A stretch of 64,000 nt of DNA from Actinobacillus delphinicola (GCF_900638385.1 NZ_LR134510.1:868001-932000), one strand, 5' to 3'; shown: positions 24,051 through 33,718, numbered from the stretch's first letter. Numbers and translations are program-made. The notes: generated from the letters alone by a model not told the origin.

Positions 24051-25478
24051 ATGGCAACAAACAAATCCAATCCGTTATTGAAAATCATCGTGCCTATGGC
24101 GTTGGTCCTTATTATCGTTGTCGCCATTATTGCATTTCGTGATAAAAAGACCCAAAAAACAGGGAAAGAGGATTCTTTAGCCGTATATAACCTCACCAAA
24201 GCAGAGCAACAAGAGCTCGGCTTAGCCGACGGTGATACAGCCTACGATACCCTCCGTACATTATTAGGCACCATCAAACAAACCAAAGCCGATGTAGCTA
24301 AGGTAAAACGTGATAATCAACGTTTACTTGAGGAAAACCAATCCTTGAAAGACCAATCAAGTGATGTTGACAGTCAAATTCGTCAAGCCGTTACGGCAAA
24401 ACAAGCAGAGTTACAAAGTACTTTTGACAAACGACTTTCTGAGCTGGAGCAGCAATTAGAAAATAAACTACAACAACTTTCTTCGATTTCGACATCTCCA
24501 TCTAGTTCAACGGGTGAGCATACAGAAGGCATTATGCCCATTCAAAATACTGAATCAGCATCAAATGACATTAACTGGATAAGCCCCGAAGGGATGTCAC
24601 TATTTGATGAAAAAGGTCATCCCTTATCGGCATTTGGTGATAATACTGAAACAGGAAGTCGTCTCAATATTTTTAAGGCACTAGATAAATCTGAATTAGG
24701 GCAAGCAGCAACACGCTTACACGGTAAGCCAAATCAATACGAAGAAATCCCACCGACACCATATTTTACTATTGCTCGTAATGCAACCCTTGTAGGTAGT
24801 GTTGCAATGACAGCATTAATTGGGCGAGTACCTATTGAAGGCGCATTAACCGATCCTTTTCCTTTTAAAGTCATCATAGGTCAAGAGAACCTGATGGCTA
24901 ATGGTCTGGAACTCCCTGAAATTGAAGGTGCCATTGTGGCTGGAAAGGCAAGTGGCGACTGGACTTTATCTTGTGTAAAAGGCGATGTAGAGAGTATCAC
25001 CTTTATTTTCCGTGATGGCCGTATTGTATCACTACCACAAGATGGAAATGGTTCAAATACAAACGGTAATGAGCAGTTAGGATGGCTTAGTACGCCTTCA
25101 GGTATACCTTGTATCCCTGGAGAGCGTAAAACCAATGCACCAGAGTTTCTTGCAAATCAATTCTTACTTGCTGGCGCAGAAGCAGCAGCCCAAGGATTAG
25201 CACAATCACAGATAACTACTGAGGCAGGAACAAATAGTATTCGTCAAGCAGTAAGCGGTGATGCTGGAAAATTTGCATTAGGACAAGGAATTGCAGGTGG
25301 TGTGAAAGCAACAGCAGATTGGTATCGTCAACGTTACGGCAATATGTTTGATGCGATTTACGTGCCACCTGGTAAAAAAGTGGTAGTGAATATTACCAAA
25401 ACCTTACGAATCGATTATGACAAAAATGCCCGCAAAGTAAATTATGACCAAAGTACAAATAGTCAAGCTATGGATTAA
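24051..25478 (+). CDS. ICE transfer protein, PFL_4705 (TIGR03752); TraB/VirB10-like
   Basis: 475 residues. One N-terminal membrane helix (LLKIIVPMALVLIIVVAIIAF) is followed by a coiled coil (about 85-145) and a C-terminal beta-barrel-like domain of the TraB/VirB10 type (ATLVGSVAMTALIGRVPIEGALTDPFPFKVI, later VPPGKKVVVNITKTL). It spans inner and outer membranes in the core complex. Length and order agree with the family. Confidence 0.87.
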   Translation: MATNKSNPLLKIIVPMALVLIIVVAIIAFRDKKTQKTGKEDSLAVYNLTKAEQQELGLADGDTAYDTLRTLLGTIKQTKADVAKVKRDNQRLLEENQSLKDQSSDVDSQIRQAVTAKQAELQSTFDKRLSELEQQLENKLQQLSSISTSPSSSTGEHTEGIMPIQNTESASNDINWISPEGMSLFDEKGHPLSAFGDNTETGSRLNIFKALDKSELGQAATRLHGKPNQYEEIPPTPYFTIARNATLVGSVAMTALIGRVPIEGALTDPFPFKVIIGQENLMANGLELPEIEGAIVAGKASGDWTLSCVKGDVESITFIFRDGRIVSLPQDGNGSNTNGNEQLGWLSTPSGIPCIPGERKTNAPEFLANQFLLAGAEAAAQGLAQSQITTEAGTNSIRQAVSGDAGKFALGQGIAGGVKATADWYRQRYGNMFDAIYVPPGKKVVVNITKTLRIDYDKNARKVNYDQSTNSQAMD

Positions 25479-25492
25479 AAGAGGAATGATAA

Positions 25493-25939
25493 ATGCAGAT
25501 TAAACTAAACAAATATATCAAACAGGCGCTGTTTATTTCATTGTCATTGACATTAGTGGCTTGCTCTACAAATCAGCAAAAACTATTGCCTGAAGGTAGC
25601 CAAACGATGGCACAAATTTGGGCAAATAACACGGGGGGAATGGTATCACAACAACAGGTTAATTTGAGTCAGTCAACGTTGCAGGCCAGAAAACAACTTA
25701 TGCAACACACACTAGGCAAGCCTACTTATGATAACAGCGTTCTTGACTATACAAGAAATGCAGAAAATGAGGCAATGAATTTATTTCCACGCTTGCCTAA
25801 TCCGAATCTCGTTATGTTCGTCTTTCCCCATTTGACTGACAGTAAAGAGCCTTTGCCTGTACCTGGGTACAGTACGGTCTTTCCTTTCTATGGGCATATA
25901 CATTATGCCCAACCTGGAGAAAGTATTGGCCAATTGTAG
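25493..25939 (+). CDS. ICE transfer lipoprotein, TIGR03751 family; VirB7-like
   Basis: 148 residues with a signal peptide and lipobox (LTLVACSTNQ, Cys near residue 24). The C-terminal part (NLVMFVFPHLTDSKEPLPVPGYSTVFPFY) fits this family of outer-membrane lipoproteins encoded just upstream of the transfer ATPase. It likely stabilises the core channel. Confidence 0.82.
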   Translation: MQIKLNKYIKQALFISLSLTLVACSTNQQKLLPEGSQTMAQIWANNTGGMVSQQQVNLSQSTLQARKQLMQHTLGKPTYDNSVLDYTRNAENEAMNLFPRLPNPNLVMFVFPHLTDSKEPLPVPGYSTVFPFYGHIHYAQPGESIGQL

Positions 25940-26011
25940 AAAATAGTTTAAAGCGCATTTAAACCCCTTTTAAAACCTTTTTAATTTAACCCTTTTAAAT
26001 GGATAAATGAA

Positions 26012-28921
26012 ATGTTAAATTTTTTTAAGCGTAAATCTGAAGATAATGTTACCCCAAAAGCCATTAAGTGCAGTACAGACGTGGATGACACACCAACATC
26101 AATGATAGAACACGCAACCACTGCCCCTGTACTTGATGGCACCCCAAATTCTCGTCCGTCTTTTTTAAAACGTCGTGGCAATTACACTAATCACGAATAC
26201 AAGCAACAGTTTATCCCTATGGATAGTTTTGTCGATAAATTGCCTTATGTCGAGTTTTTAGATGCCGAAAATGTCTTACTCCTTGAGGATGGTAAAAGTG
26301 TTGCGGCCGTATTTGAATTAACCGTAATTGGTACAGAAGGACGGTCCTTGGACTATTTAGAAGAAATTCGTACTCAAATTACACATGCTTTACAAGATAG
26401 CTTCGCAGAGTTAGATACGCATCCATGGGTGGTCCAGTTTTTCTGCCAAGATGATGAAATGGCAATGGAATATGAGGATATATTACGCCAATATGTTCGT
26501 CCAAATGCACAGGGAAGTGAATTTACTGAAAATTGGCTAAAAGTAATGGGAAAACACCTACGGGATGTTTCAAAATCAGGCGGTCTTTTTGAAGATAAAG
26601 CCGTAACGGGTACCCAATGGCGAGGTCAACAACGTCGTACACGCATGGTGATTTATCGTTATGTTAATCCTAACATGACCTTCGATCGTGCATTGGAGGA
26701 TTTAAATGCAACGTGTGAATCTGTCACGAATGCTTTACTCGGTGCAGGGGTAAAATCTAAACGTTGTAATGGCTATGAAGTACATCAATGGTTACTTCGC
26801 TGGTTTAACCCAAATCCTGTTGATTATGAACGTGCAGAAGATTTTTATAAGGTTGCCCATTACACGGAATCAACAGGGGTAAAAAAAGACGATCCGTTTT
26901 TGTACAATGACTTTACTGAAACGTTACTTGTCCAATCGCCCCGTACTGAAGGAGAATTCTGGTATTTTGACGAATTACCTCACACTGTTGTTGTGGTTGA
27001 TTCACTTCGCCGTAGCCCAGAAGTCGGGCATTTAACGGGTGAAGTGAAACGAGGTGATAACGTGAATGCGCTTTTCGACTTATTACCTGAGCATACCATT
27101 ATGGCCATGACCATAGTTGTTTATCCTCAGGATTTGCTTGAAAACCATTTATTGAAAATCAGTAAAGGTGCGTTGGGAGAAAACACCGAATCTATTTATA
27201 CTAAATCCGCTGTTACACAAGTTAAGCAGTATCTGCAGGAAAAACATAAATTGTACCAAAGCTCTTTATGTTTCTTTTTGCGTGCCAAGGATGAGAAAAC
27301 ATTAATTTCTCAACGTCGTAAGTTGGTTACGACTTTACAAGCAACAGGGCTTATTGCCACGAGAGAAGGGGCAGAAATTGCTCCCTTATCTAGCTATATC
27401 CGCTGGTTACCGATGGTTTTTGATCCACAATCTGATCCAAAACACCTCTATACTAAATTTAATTTTGTTCAACACATTGCGAATTTACTTCCACTCTTTG
27501 GGCGTTCTATTGGCACCCGCCATCCAGGCATTACCTATTTTAATCGAGGCGGCTCACCATTAGATTTTGACCCGCTAAACAAAGATGATCGTGCTAAATC
27601 AGGACATTTACTCCTACTCGGTCCTACGGGTGCAGGCAAATCAGCGACGTTAAACGGTAAAATTGCACAACTCATGGCAATGTATCGACCACGACTTTTT
27701 ATTATTGAGGCAGGGAATAGCTTTGGTTTAATGGCTGAATATGCCAAACGGTACGGCTTAACGGTGAATCATATTCAATTAAAACCAGGAAGCGGTGTGT
27801 CGTTACCACTTTTTGCCGACGCTCAAAAAGTCATAGATGCATACAATATTGATGACATTATTTTCGATAATGAAAAACGCTTTGATGATAGTCCTGTTAT
27901 ACCTTTAGCCGAAGATGCCAATATAGAGGTTGATACGCAAAACGACGTGGACAATGACATCCTAGCAGATGATCAGCGTGATATTTTAGGTGAAATGGAA
28001 ATAATTGCTCGTTTGATGATTACAGGAGGTAAGGAAAAAGAGTATGAAAAAATGACTCGAGCAGATGAAGCGATGATTCGACGAGCAATTATTTTAGCGG
28101 CAAATCAAACGAGAAAAGCAGGTAAAACCTGCTTAACAGAAGACATTGCAAAGGCCTTTCATGAGATTTCTAAAGATGCCACCCTTCCTCCTAAATATCG
28201 TGAGCGGGCTTATGAAATGGGAGAATCTATTGGCCTTTTCTGCCAGCCAGGCTCATTTGATGCGGAGTTATTTAATCGAGATGGTGAACCATGGCCTGAT
28301 GCCGATATTACTTTAGTCGATTTAGCTACGTTAGCACGGGATGGCTATGACGTACAACTTTCTATTGCCTATATTTCCCTCATTAATCACATCAATTCGA
28401 TGGGTGAGAAATACCAATTTTCTGGCCGTCCTATCGTTAACATTACAGATGAGGCTCATATCATCACTGTTAATCCTATGCTTGCAAGTTTCCTGGCAAA
28501 AGGGGGAAAAATGTGGCGAAAACTCGGGATTTGGTTATGGCTTGCAACACAAAATATGGCTGACTTTCCAGACGTGGCGAAGAAATTGCTCTCCATGCTT
28601 GAATGGTGGGAATTGTTGTATTTAGAAAAAGATGAGGTTAACCAGGTAAGCCGTTTTAAACAGTTAACGCCAGAACAAACAGATCTCTTACTTTCTACTA
28701 AAAAAGAGAACCGCAAATATACAGAAGGGGTGGTCCTCTCTTCAAAAATGGAAGCCTTATTTCGAGTAGTACCGCCGAGTATCTATTTAGCGTTAGCTAT
28801 GACTGAAAATGAAGAGAAAGCAGAACGGGCTGAACTCATGAGAAAGCATGGAATTTCAGAGCTTGACGCTGCACTTATGGTCGCAAAAAACATCGATAAT
28901 GCAAGGGGAATTAATGAATAG
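26012..28921 (+). CDS. Conjugative transfer ATPase, PFL_4706 (TIGR03744); VirB4/TraC-like
   Basis: 969 residues. Walker A is LLLLGPTGAGKSATLNG near residues 532-548 and the Walker B-like region is RPIVNITDEAHIIT near residue 810. The insert after Walker A (acidic, about 620-665) is usual in this large family. It powers pilus and channel assembly at the inner membrane. Its 3' end overlaps the start of the next gene by eight bases. Confidence 0.93.
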   Translation: MLNFFKRKSEDNVTPKAIKCSTDVDDTPTSMIEHATTAPVLDGTPNSRPSFLKRRGNYTNHEYKQQFIPMDSFVDKLPYVEFLDAENVLLLEDGKSVAAVFELTVIGTEGRSLDYLEEIRTQITHALQDSFAELDTHPWVVQFFCQDDEMAMEYEDILRQYVRPNAQGSEFTENWLKVMGKHLRDVSKSGGLFEDKAVTGTQWRGQQRRTRMVIYRYVNPNMTFDRALEDLNATCESVTNALLGAGVKSKRCNGYEVHQWLLRWFNPNPVDYERAEDFYKVAHYTESTGVKKDDPFLYNDFTETLLVQSPRTEGEFWYFDELPHTVVVVDSLRRSPEVGHLTGEVKRGDNVNALFDLLPEHTIMAMTIVVYPQDLLENHLLKISKGALGENTESIYTKSAVTQVKQYLQEKHKLYQSSLCFFLRAKDEKTLISQRRKLVTTLQATGLIATREGAEIAPLSSYIRWLPMVFDPQSDPKHLYTKFNFVQHIANLLPLFGRSIGTRHPGITYFNRGGSPLDFDPLNKDDRAKSGHLLLLGPTGAGKSATLNGKIAQLMAMYRPRLFIIEAGNSFGLMAEYAKRYGLTVNHIQLKPGSGVSLPLFADAQKVIDAYNIDDIIFDNEKRFDDSPVIPLAEDANIEVDTQNDVDNDILADDQRDILGEMEIIARLMITGGKEKEYEKMTRADEAMIRRAIILAANQTRKAGKTCLTEDIAKAFHEISKDATLPPKYRERAYEMGESIGLFCQPGSFDAELFNRDGEPWPDADITLVDLATLARDGYDVQLSIAYISLINHINSMGEKYQFSGRPIVNITDEAHIITVNPMLASFLAKGGKMWRKLGIWLWLATQNMADFPDVAKKLLSMLEWWELLYLEKDEVNQVSRFKQLTPEQTDLLLSTKKENRKYTEGVVLSSKMEALFRVVPPSIYLALAMTENEEKAERAELMRKHGISELDAALMVAKNIDNARGINE

Positions 28922-29330
28922 ACAAGGTCTTGATTTATTTGTTGTTAAAACGCCGATTAACCCTGAGGAGCTTCCTTTGGAAACCTTAACGACATTGATT
29001 AACCCCACCTTTGGTGAGCAATTGGAAGCCTTAGGTAAGAATATTTTTTTGAAAATTGGGGCATATAACTCAATGGAAAGAATTGCCTATCGGGCGGTTG
29101 GCATGAATTACACCCGAGTGAAGTTTATTGGCGAACAAAGCCCATTTTACTTAACTATCATGGTAAACAACTACACAGAATTTCCGCCTTTTACAGAAGC
29201 GCCACGGCAATATATTTATCTACAGGATACGACCGATTTGTACTGGGTTTTAACCTACTTAGATAAACAATTACAGCAATTTACTAATAACCTACAGGAA
29301 CAGCGTGATGAAAATAATGAAAATGAATAA
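28914..29330 (+). CDS. Hypothetical protein in the transfer operon
   Basis: 138 residues from an ATG that overlaps the end of the ATPase gene. Mixed alpha/beta with no signal peptide or membrane segment (VNNYTEFPPFTEAPRQYIYLQDTTDLYWVLTYLDKQLQQF) and a charged tail. Not recognised. Tight packing on both sides suggests it is part of the transfer machinery or its regulation in this ICE lineage. Confidence 0.62.
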   Translation: MNRQGLDLFVVKTPINPEELPLETLTTLINPTFGEQLEALGKNIFLKIGAYNSMERIAYRAVGMNYTRVKFIGEQSPFYLTIMVNNYTEFPPFTEAPRQYIYLQDTTDLYWVLTYLDKQLQQFTNNLQEQRDENNENE

Positions 29331-29625
29331 ATGGAAAAGAATAATGGTATGGCTTTTAGTCGCCTTTGCCATTTTAGTTGGCTTTACGATAATCATATCG
29401 CTTTTAGGCACGAAGTATCTTAATACAATTAATACACTTTTAGCGCATATATTGTGGTTAACGATATTTCGCTATTTCCTGTATTGCCTTTGTGCAGCGA
29501 TTTTCTTTGCTATGCGTCGTAGCGTTTATGCAAAAGGTAATATAGAAGAGTGTAAAACCGTAAAACGGATGGGTTTAATGATTTTAGGTTTTTGTGTGTT
29601 TAATGAAATTTTAGTATGGATTTAA
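29308..29625 (+). CDS. Small two-span membrane protein in the transfer operon
   Basis: 105 residues from ATG 29308 (AGGAAC upstream), overlapping the previous gene. Membrane segments: MVWLLVAFAILVGFTIIISL, LTIFRYFLYCLCAAIFFAM and a third weaker one near the C-terminus (MGLMILGFCVFNEILVWI). Not recognised. Location before the TraG-like gene suggests a mating-pair component specific to this lineage. Confidence 0.65.
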   Translation: MKIMKMNKWKRIMVWLLVAFAILVGFTIIISLLGTKYLNTINTLLAHILWLTIFRYFLYCLCAAIFFAMRRSVYAKGNIEECKTVKRMGLMILGFCVFNEILVWI

Positions 29626-29638
29626 AAAGGGGGCATTT

Positions 29639-31309
29639 ATGAACTTAATGACCATTCGACTTGAAGTCGATACTTATTATGAATATTTTATGAATACATT
29701 CTCATGGGTGATGTTTGATAATACCTGGGAACTTTTCAAAAATACTGGGCTTTTCATCTTACCTATCATCATACAGATTCTTGCAAAATGGGCGAAAGTC
29801 AGAGAGGAGGGAGCGGATGAAGGGAATAAAGGCAAGTTACTCGTTAACTGGTTAGAAAATTATCTTTACATAACTATTACCTTGATGGTTATGACCTGTA
29901 TTCCCTTATTTCAGGTGAATTTTCATATCATCGACACTAAACTAGATGCGATGTGTGGAGCTCAGCGTACAACGCCGAGCCCACAAGAAACGCAATTAGG
30001 ACAAGCGTTTCATGAAACAAAACTCAATGGTAAAGCACCTGAAATGCCACTTTGGTGGGCCTTCGTTTACGGTGTAAGTAAAGGCTTCACTAATGGCCTT
30101 GTTAATGCTATCCCGTGCAGACCGCATTTGGAAGAGCTTAGCATGGCCTTGAACCAATTCACGCTGTCCGACCCCATGTTACGTGAAGACATCGCAGAAT
30201 TCAACAATTATTGTTATATTCCAGCAAAAAATCGCTTTTTAAAGCAAATGAGAAATGACGGCGTAACACTTAATAATGCAGAAGTGGCTGATATTGCGTG
30301 GCCTGGCTCAAAAATTCTCTTAGAAGGAGGATTCTACGGTAAATATCACGTTAAATACCCTAAAAAATATTGGAAGTATTTGAAATACCGAGACTGGGGC
30401 TTTGGCTCTGATCCAGCAGCAGGTGGCTTTCCGATGTGCGATGATTTTTGGAAAGGTAATGGTGTTATTATTGGCGGAGAAGGTAAAAAACGTTCGTTAT
30501 ATTACCGTATCTTAGATGCTTATCCAGAGGACTTGAAACAACAAGTATCTGCCTTATTCAAATACAAAAAAATACCAGGTGAGTCTTATAATGATTACCT
30601 TGTCCGTTATGCGATGTCTCCACAAAAGCTGCAAATGTCTGATGGGGTAAACCCTTATGGTGCAAGATATTCAGGACATTATTCAGAGGCAGGGCAAGCG
30701 GGCTCTGGATGGTCATTTGGTAACTGGGGAAAATCTATTATAAGTGGAATTAGTACTTTCTTTGGTGCACTTGGTGCGACGGTGACTGATAATATGATGC
30801 AGCCTACCTTTAAAATTTTGAAATTCTCTTTGCAAATTATACAACCTTTACTTTTAGCACTATTAACTATAGCAACACCAATTATCATTATTTTGAGTGG
30901 TTATAAACCGAAAGCCATTATTAATATCTCTTTTGCATTTTTTGGGTTGATTTTCCTAACTTATATTTGGGAAGTTGTCCATTGGATAGAATCATGGTTG
31001 TTTGATGCACTATATGATTCATCTACCTATACGACTATGAACGATCCACTCAATGGGCTCAATAACCATAGTGCAGACAACGTATTCAATTTGGTGATCG
31101 GTATTATGTATGTTGTCTTCCCTGGTGCATTCTTTGCAATGCTTGGTTGGGCAGGGATTAATATTGGGGACTTTGTTCAAAAAGCCATAGATAAACAAAA
31201 TAGTCAGGCAGAAAAAAGTGGAAGAAAAGGCGCTAATATGGGCCTGGCTGGCGTCGATGCAGCAACTGGAGGAAAGTCAAAAGTAATAACAAAACATCTC
31301 AGACAATAA
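29639..31309 (+). CDS. traG: TraG N-terminal-like mating-pair protein
   Basis: 556 residues. Family features: MFDNTWELFKNTGLFILPIIIQIL near the N-terminus, a periplasmic region with Cys pairs (CGAQRT, CRPH, CYIP) and several C-terminal membrane helices (LQIIQPLLLALLTIATPIIIILSGY, FGLIFLTYIWEVVHW). It matches the TraG_N family of type G elements (PFL_4713-like), involved in mating-pair stabilisation. It ends transfer operon 2. In PFGI-1-like order the PFL_4709-4711 genes precede it; here they lie 4 kb downstream. Confidence 0.85.
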   Translation: MNLMTIRLEVDTYYEYFMNTFSWVMFDNTWELFKNTGLFILPIIIQILAKWAKVREEGADEGNKGKLLVNWLENYLYITITLMVMTCIPLFQVNFHIIDTKLDAMCGAQRTTPSPQETQLGQAFHETKLNGKAPEMPLWWAFVYGVSKGFTNGLVNAIPCRPHLEELSMALNQFTLSDPMLREDIAEFNNYCYIPAKNRFLKQMRNDGVTLNNAEVADIAWPGSKILLEGGFYGKYHVKYPKKYWKYLKYRDWGFGSDPAAGGFPMCDDFWKGNGVIIGGEGKKRSLYYRILDAYPEDLKQQVSALFKYKKIPGESYNDYLVRYAMSPQKLQMSDGVNPYGARYSGHYSEAGQAGSGWSFGNWGKSIISGISTFFGALGATVTDNMMQPTFKILKFSLQIIQPLLLALLTIATPIIIILSGYKPKAIINISFAFFGLIFLTYIWEVVHWIESWLFDALYDSSTYTTMNDPLNGLNNHSADNVFNLVIGIMYVVFPGAFFAMLGWAGINIGDFVQKAIDKQNSQAEKSGRKGANMGLAGVDAATGGKSKVITKHLRQ

Positions 31310-31350
31310 ATGAATAAAGGGCTAAGTAATTACTTGGCCCTTTATTCATT
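31309..31350. terminator. Bidirectional terminator between traG and the cargo block
   Basis: A perfect 14-base inverted repeat, AATGAATAAAGGGC with GCCCTTTATTCATT, separated by 14 bases. It lies between converging genes and could end transcription from both sides. Confidence 0.7.
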
Positions 31351-31362
31351 ATGATCATTACT

Positions 31363-31737
31363 TTAAACATCACTTGGAAAGCTATCAACATCACTTGGAA
31401 AGCTATCAACATCACTTGGAAAGCTATCATAAATATCCACATGTGGATAATTATCATACATATAGCAATTATAATAATCTTCTTCACAACGACGGTAATA
31501 TTCTTCCTCTTCACGACGATAATATTCTTCTTCCTCTTCTTCAAGCTGCTTTTGTTCCGAAGATTTAGGTACGTCATTATTTAAATTAAAAAATTTAAAG
31601 ACGGAAAGGAATAGATGTCCCATGATAACGAACATTAACCAGCTTCCGCTTAGAAAAATTTTAAGCCCTCGGGGAATATTTAGGTCAATAATTTTAGTAG
31701 AAAAATCTTTTTCTTTTGAAATATTTTTACGTTCCAT
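31363..31737 (-). CDS. Small membrane protein with acidic-tyrosine and SFPSDVD repeats
   Basis: 124 residues from ATG 31737 (AAGGGA upstream; a GTG at 31743 is in frame). One membrane segment (IFLSGSWLMFVIMGHLFLSVF) is followed by low-complexity sequence (EEEEEEYYRREEEEYYRR), Cys/Tyr-rich sequence and three exact copies of SFPSDVD at the C-terminus, encoded by 21-bp repeats. Not recognised. The tail length could vary by repeat slippage. First gene of the cargo block, opposite in strand to the transfer genes. Confidence 0.6.
   Translation of the reverse strand: MERKNISKEKDFSTKIIDLNIPRGLKIFLSGSWLMFVIMGHLFLSVFKFFNLNNDVPKSSEQKQLEEEEEEYYRREEEEYYRRCEEDYYNCYMYDNYPHVDIYDSFPSDVDSFPSDVDSFPSDV
31367..31429. 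repeat. Three identical tandem 21-bp repeats
   Basis: ACATCACTTGGAAAGCTATC plus one A, repeated three times without mismatch, coding SFPSDVD on the minus strand. A 12-base palindrome TCCACATGTGGA follows at 31436-31447. Confidence 0.9.
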
Positions 31738-31815
31738 AATCACGTCCCTTATTGAGCGATAAAACGATATTTTATTGTGTAAAAATAATACAGAAATGAG
31801 AGTATGTCAATTTAT

Positions 31816-32334
31816 CTATTTTATGAGTTTAGTTAACGGATAAAATAATTTTCTATATGTTCCTTTTAACTCTTTAAACTCAATAAACCCTAGTCGCTCA
31901 TAGAATGAAACGATACTATCATTTTTCGCCTCTACTACTAAAACCGCAGCACCTATCGGAGTATTCTTTATCTTATGAATGGCATCTGCAATTAGAAATT
32001 TACCATATCCTTGATGTTGAAAATCCATATCAACTGCTAACCGCCCAATTAGAACAGCAGGAATGTTAGGGTAGGGAATACCTTTATTTATACGTTCTTG
32101 CGGTATGTCAGAGATGGGTATGGATAATGCTGATAAAGTGTAATAGCCAATAATTCTAGATTGTTGGCTATTTATGAGTACAAAGCATTTTGTAAGTCCT
32201 TTTTTTACATCTTGAGAGACATATCGATGAAAATAGTCTTCTAAAATTTTAACAGGGCAAGAAAATGTATTTCGTTCAATTTTCAAGTTTTCTAGGGGCA
32301 ATATGCCTAAATAAGGTAAATTTTCACTGACCAT
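31816..32334 (-). CDS. GNAT-family acetyltransferase toxin
   Basis: 172 residues from the ATG overlapping the antitoxin end; the frame extends further upstream but inside the antitoxin gene. GNAT motifs: AVLIGRLAVDMDFQHQGYGKFL (acetyl-CoA loop, Q-G-Y-G-K) and a C-terminal SFYERLGFIEF. The N-terminal half resembles AtaT/TacT-type toxins, which acetylate aminoacyl-tRNA and stop translation. Paired with a DUF1778 antitoxin, overlapping by 11 bases. Together they would stabilise the ICE. Confidence 0.88.
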   Translation of the reverse strand: MVSENLPYLGILPLENLKIERNTFSCPVKILEDYFHRYVSQDVKKGLTKCFVLINSQQSRIIGYYTLSALSIPISDIPQERINKGIPYPNIPAVLIGRLAVDMDFQHQGYGKFLIADAIHKIKNTPIGAAVLVVEAKNDSIVSFYERLGFIEFKELKGTYRKLFYPLTKLIK

Positions 32335-32623
32335 TACTTTTTCCTGTAACGGATAGATATTCCTCATACATATCAAGCGCATTTTTCATTGATTGATTAG
32401 GTTCAAACGGTTTATCTAGGCTTTTGATTAACAGTGCCTGATCGCTTAAGCTCAAACGTAAAACTTGATGTTCTGAAATAGTTTTTTTAGCCTCTTCGTA
32501 AGCTACACTTACGATGAAGTCAGTCAATGTTCTTCCTGTAATTGCAGCCGCTTGTTTTAATAATTCGTATATGTCTAGATTTACTCTGGCTTCCAACCTT
32601 GCTTTCGCCACTTGTGTTCTCAT
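32324..32623 (-). CDS. DUF1778 antitoxin (ribbon-helix-helix)
   Basis: 99 residues. The N-terminus (KARLEARVNLDIYELLKQAAAITGRTLTDFIVSVAYEEAKK) is a ribbon-helix-helix DNA-binding domain typical of DUF1778 antitoxins; the C-terminus (FEPNQSMKNALDMYEEYL) should wrap the toxin. First gene of the pair. A sigma-70-type promoter with a near-palindrome in its spacer lies upstream, fitting autorepression by the complex. Confidence 0.88.
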   Translation of the reverse strand: MRTQVAKARLEARVNLDIYELLKQAAAITGRTLTDFIVSVAYEEAKKTISEHQVLRLSLSDQALLIKSLDKPFEPNQSMKNALDMYEEYLSVTGKSNGQ

Positions 32624-32659
32624 TTTTCTATTCCTGTGTTGTTAATGTAGATAGACTAG

Positions 32660-32688
32660 ATTATACGACTAATAGCCGTACAATTCAA
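32660..32688 (-). promoter_or_regulatory. Toxin-antitoxin promoter and likely operator
   Basis: On the minus strand TTGAAT (32683-32688) and TATAAT (32660-32665) are 17 bases apart. The spacer contains the imperfect palindrome ACGGCTATTAGTCGT. The element TAGTCTATC flanks it on both sides. The rest of 32689-32938 has only a TTATAGAAA/TTTCTATAA inverted repeat (32772-32803) and no gene. Confidence 0.65.
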
Positions 32689-32938
32689 TAAAAAAGGATA
32701 GACTAAAAGTTCAGTGATTTATTGTGTAGAAACAAGAACAAAAGGCTGTGTACTTAGAGATAGGTTCTGCCTTATAGAAAGAGGGACATCCTATTTTCTA
32801 TAAGAAAAATTGTATTTTTTCTATGAAAACAATATAAAACAGAAATACTATGGCTAATAGGAGGGTAAATATTAGTTTAACCAGTGTAAGTAGTGCAACA
32901 GGTAGGTGAGTTATCTATGGACTATTTGTATATATTTT

Positions 32939-33718
32939 TTAGTCAAAAGTAGCTTCCCATTCTATAAATTTATCTTTCCATTCTCGGTCTAGCATTTTTA
33001 AATTGCGCTCAATACTTTGCTGGACGTTTTTGGCAATAAATTGAATAATTGGGTTAAAATCATTACTAATTGATGCAGTTTCTAAACTTTGATAGTAAGT
33101 TTTACTATCTTCTAACTTAATTATGGTAATAGGATAACCATTTTTCATTAATTCTAAATTCATAATGAGCCGCCCAGTTCTACCATTTCCATCTGAAAAT
33201 GGATGAATTTTCTCAAATTTAGCGTGAAATTTAGCGACTTTTTCAAGAATATGATCGGTGGATGTTTCATACCAGTCCAATAGTGCATCAAGCTCTTCTT
33301 CGATATGAAGATAATGAGCAGTTACAGTTCCACTATGGCTTATCCATACATCATGTTGCCTAAATTTTCCTGCAATGCCACGATCAATATCACCAATGAT
33401 AATTTGATGAAATTCTTTAATGAGTTGTTTAGTTAATGGCTTTTTAACTTTAACTTCATCAACTAAAAAATCTAAGGCAAAATCCTGATTTTTAGCTTCA
33501 ATATGATCTTTTAAAGGCTTTCCTTTAATTGTAATCCCTTGTTCTAATACGATTTGAGTTTCTCGCAAAGATAAGCTATTTCCTTCAATTGCGTTAGAAT
33601 TGTAGATGTACGCTTGTTTAACAGTATTGTAGAGTTTATCTAGTACAATTGTGGGTAACGGTCTTTTTATGTTGAGGAAATCTTTTAATTGTTCTATTTT
33701 TTTAAAAGACATTTTCAT
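32939..33718 (-). CDS. Fic-family protein with N-terminal inhibitory motif
   Basis: 259 residues. The catalytic Fic motif HPFSDGNGRTGR is complete at residues 172-183. An inhibitory helix motif SNAIEGN (SxxxEGN) is at residues 41-47, as in class II Fic proteins that block their own active site. Such enzymes transfer AMP or other groups to target proteins. It lies downstream of the toxin-antitoxin pair but is a separate unit. The target is unknown. It could be a stability or host-modulating cargo gene. Confidence 0.9.
   Translation of the reverse strand: MKMSFKKIEQLKDFLNIKRPLPTIVLDKLYNTVKQAYIYNSNAIEGNSLSLRETQIVLEQGITIKGKPLKDHIEAKNQDFALDFLVDEVKVKKPLTKQLIKEFHQIIIGDIDRGIAGKFRQHDVWISHSGTVTAHYLHIEEELDALLDWYETSTDHILEKVAKFHAKFEKIHPFSDGNGRTGRLIMNLELMKNGYPITIIKLEDSKTYYQSLETASISNDFNPIIQFIAKNVQQSIERNLKMLDREWKDKFIEWEATFD

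Noticed and set aside
31351-31584. Plus-strand frames with repeated NITWKAI or ESYQHHL
   Set aside because: Other-frame readings of the 21-bp repeat. The minus-strand frame has a ribosome site, a membrane helix and a natural stop.
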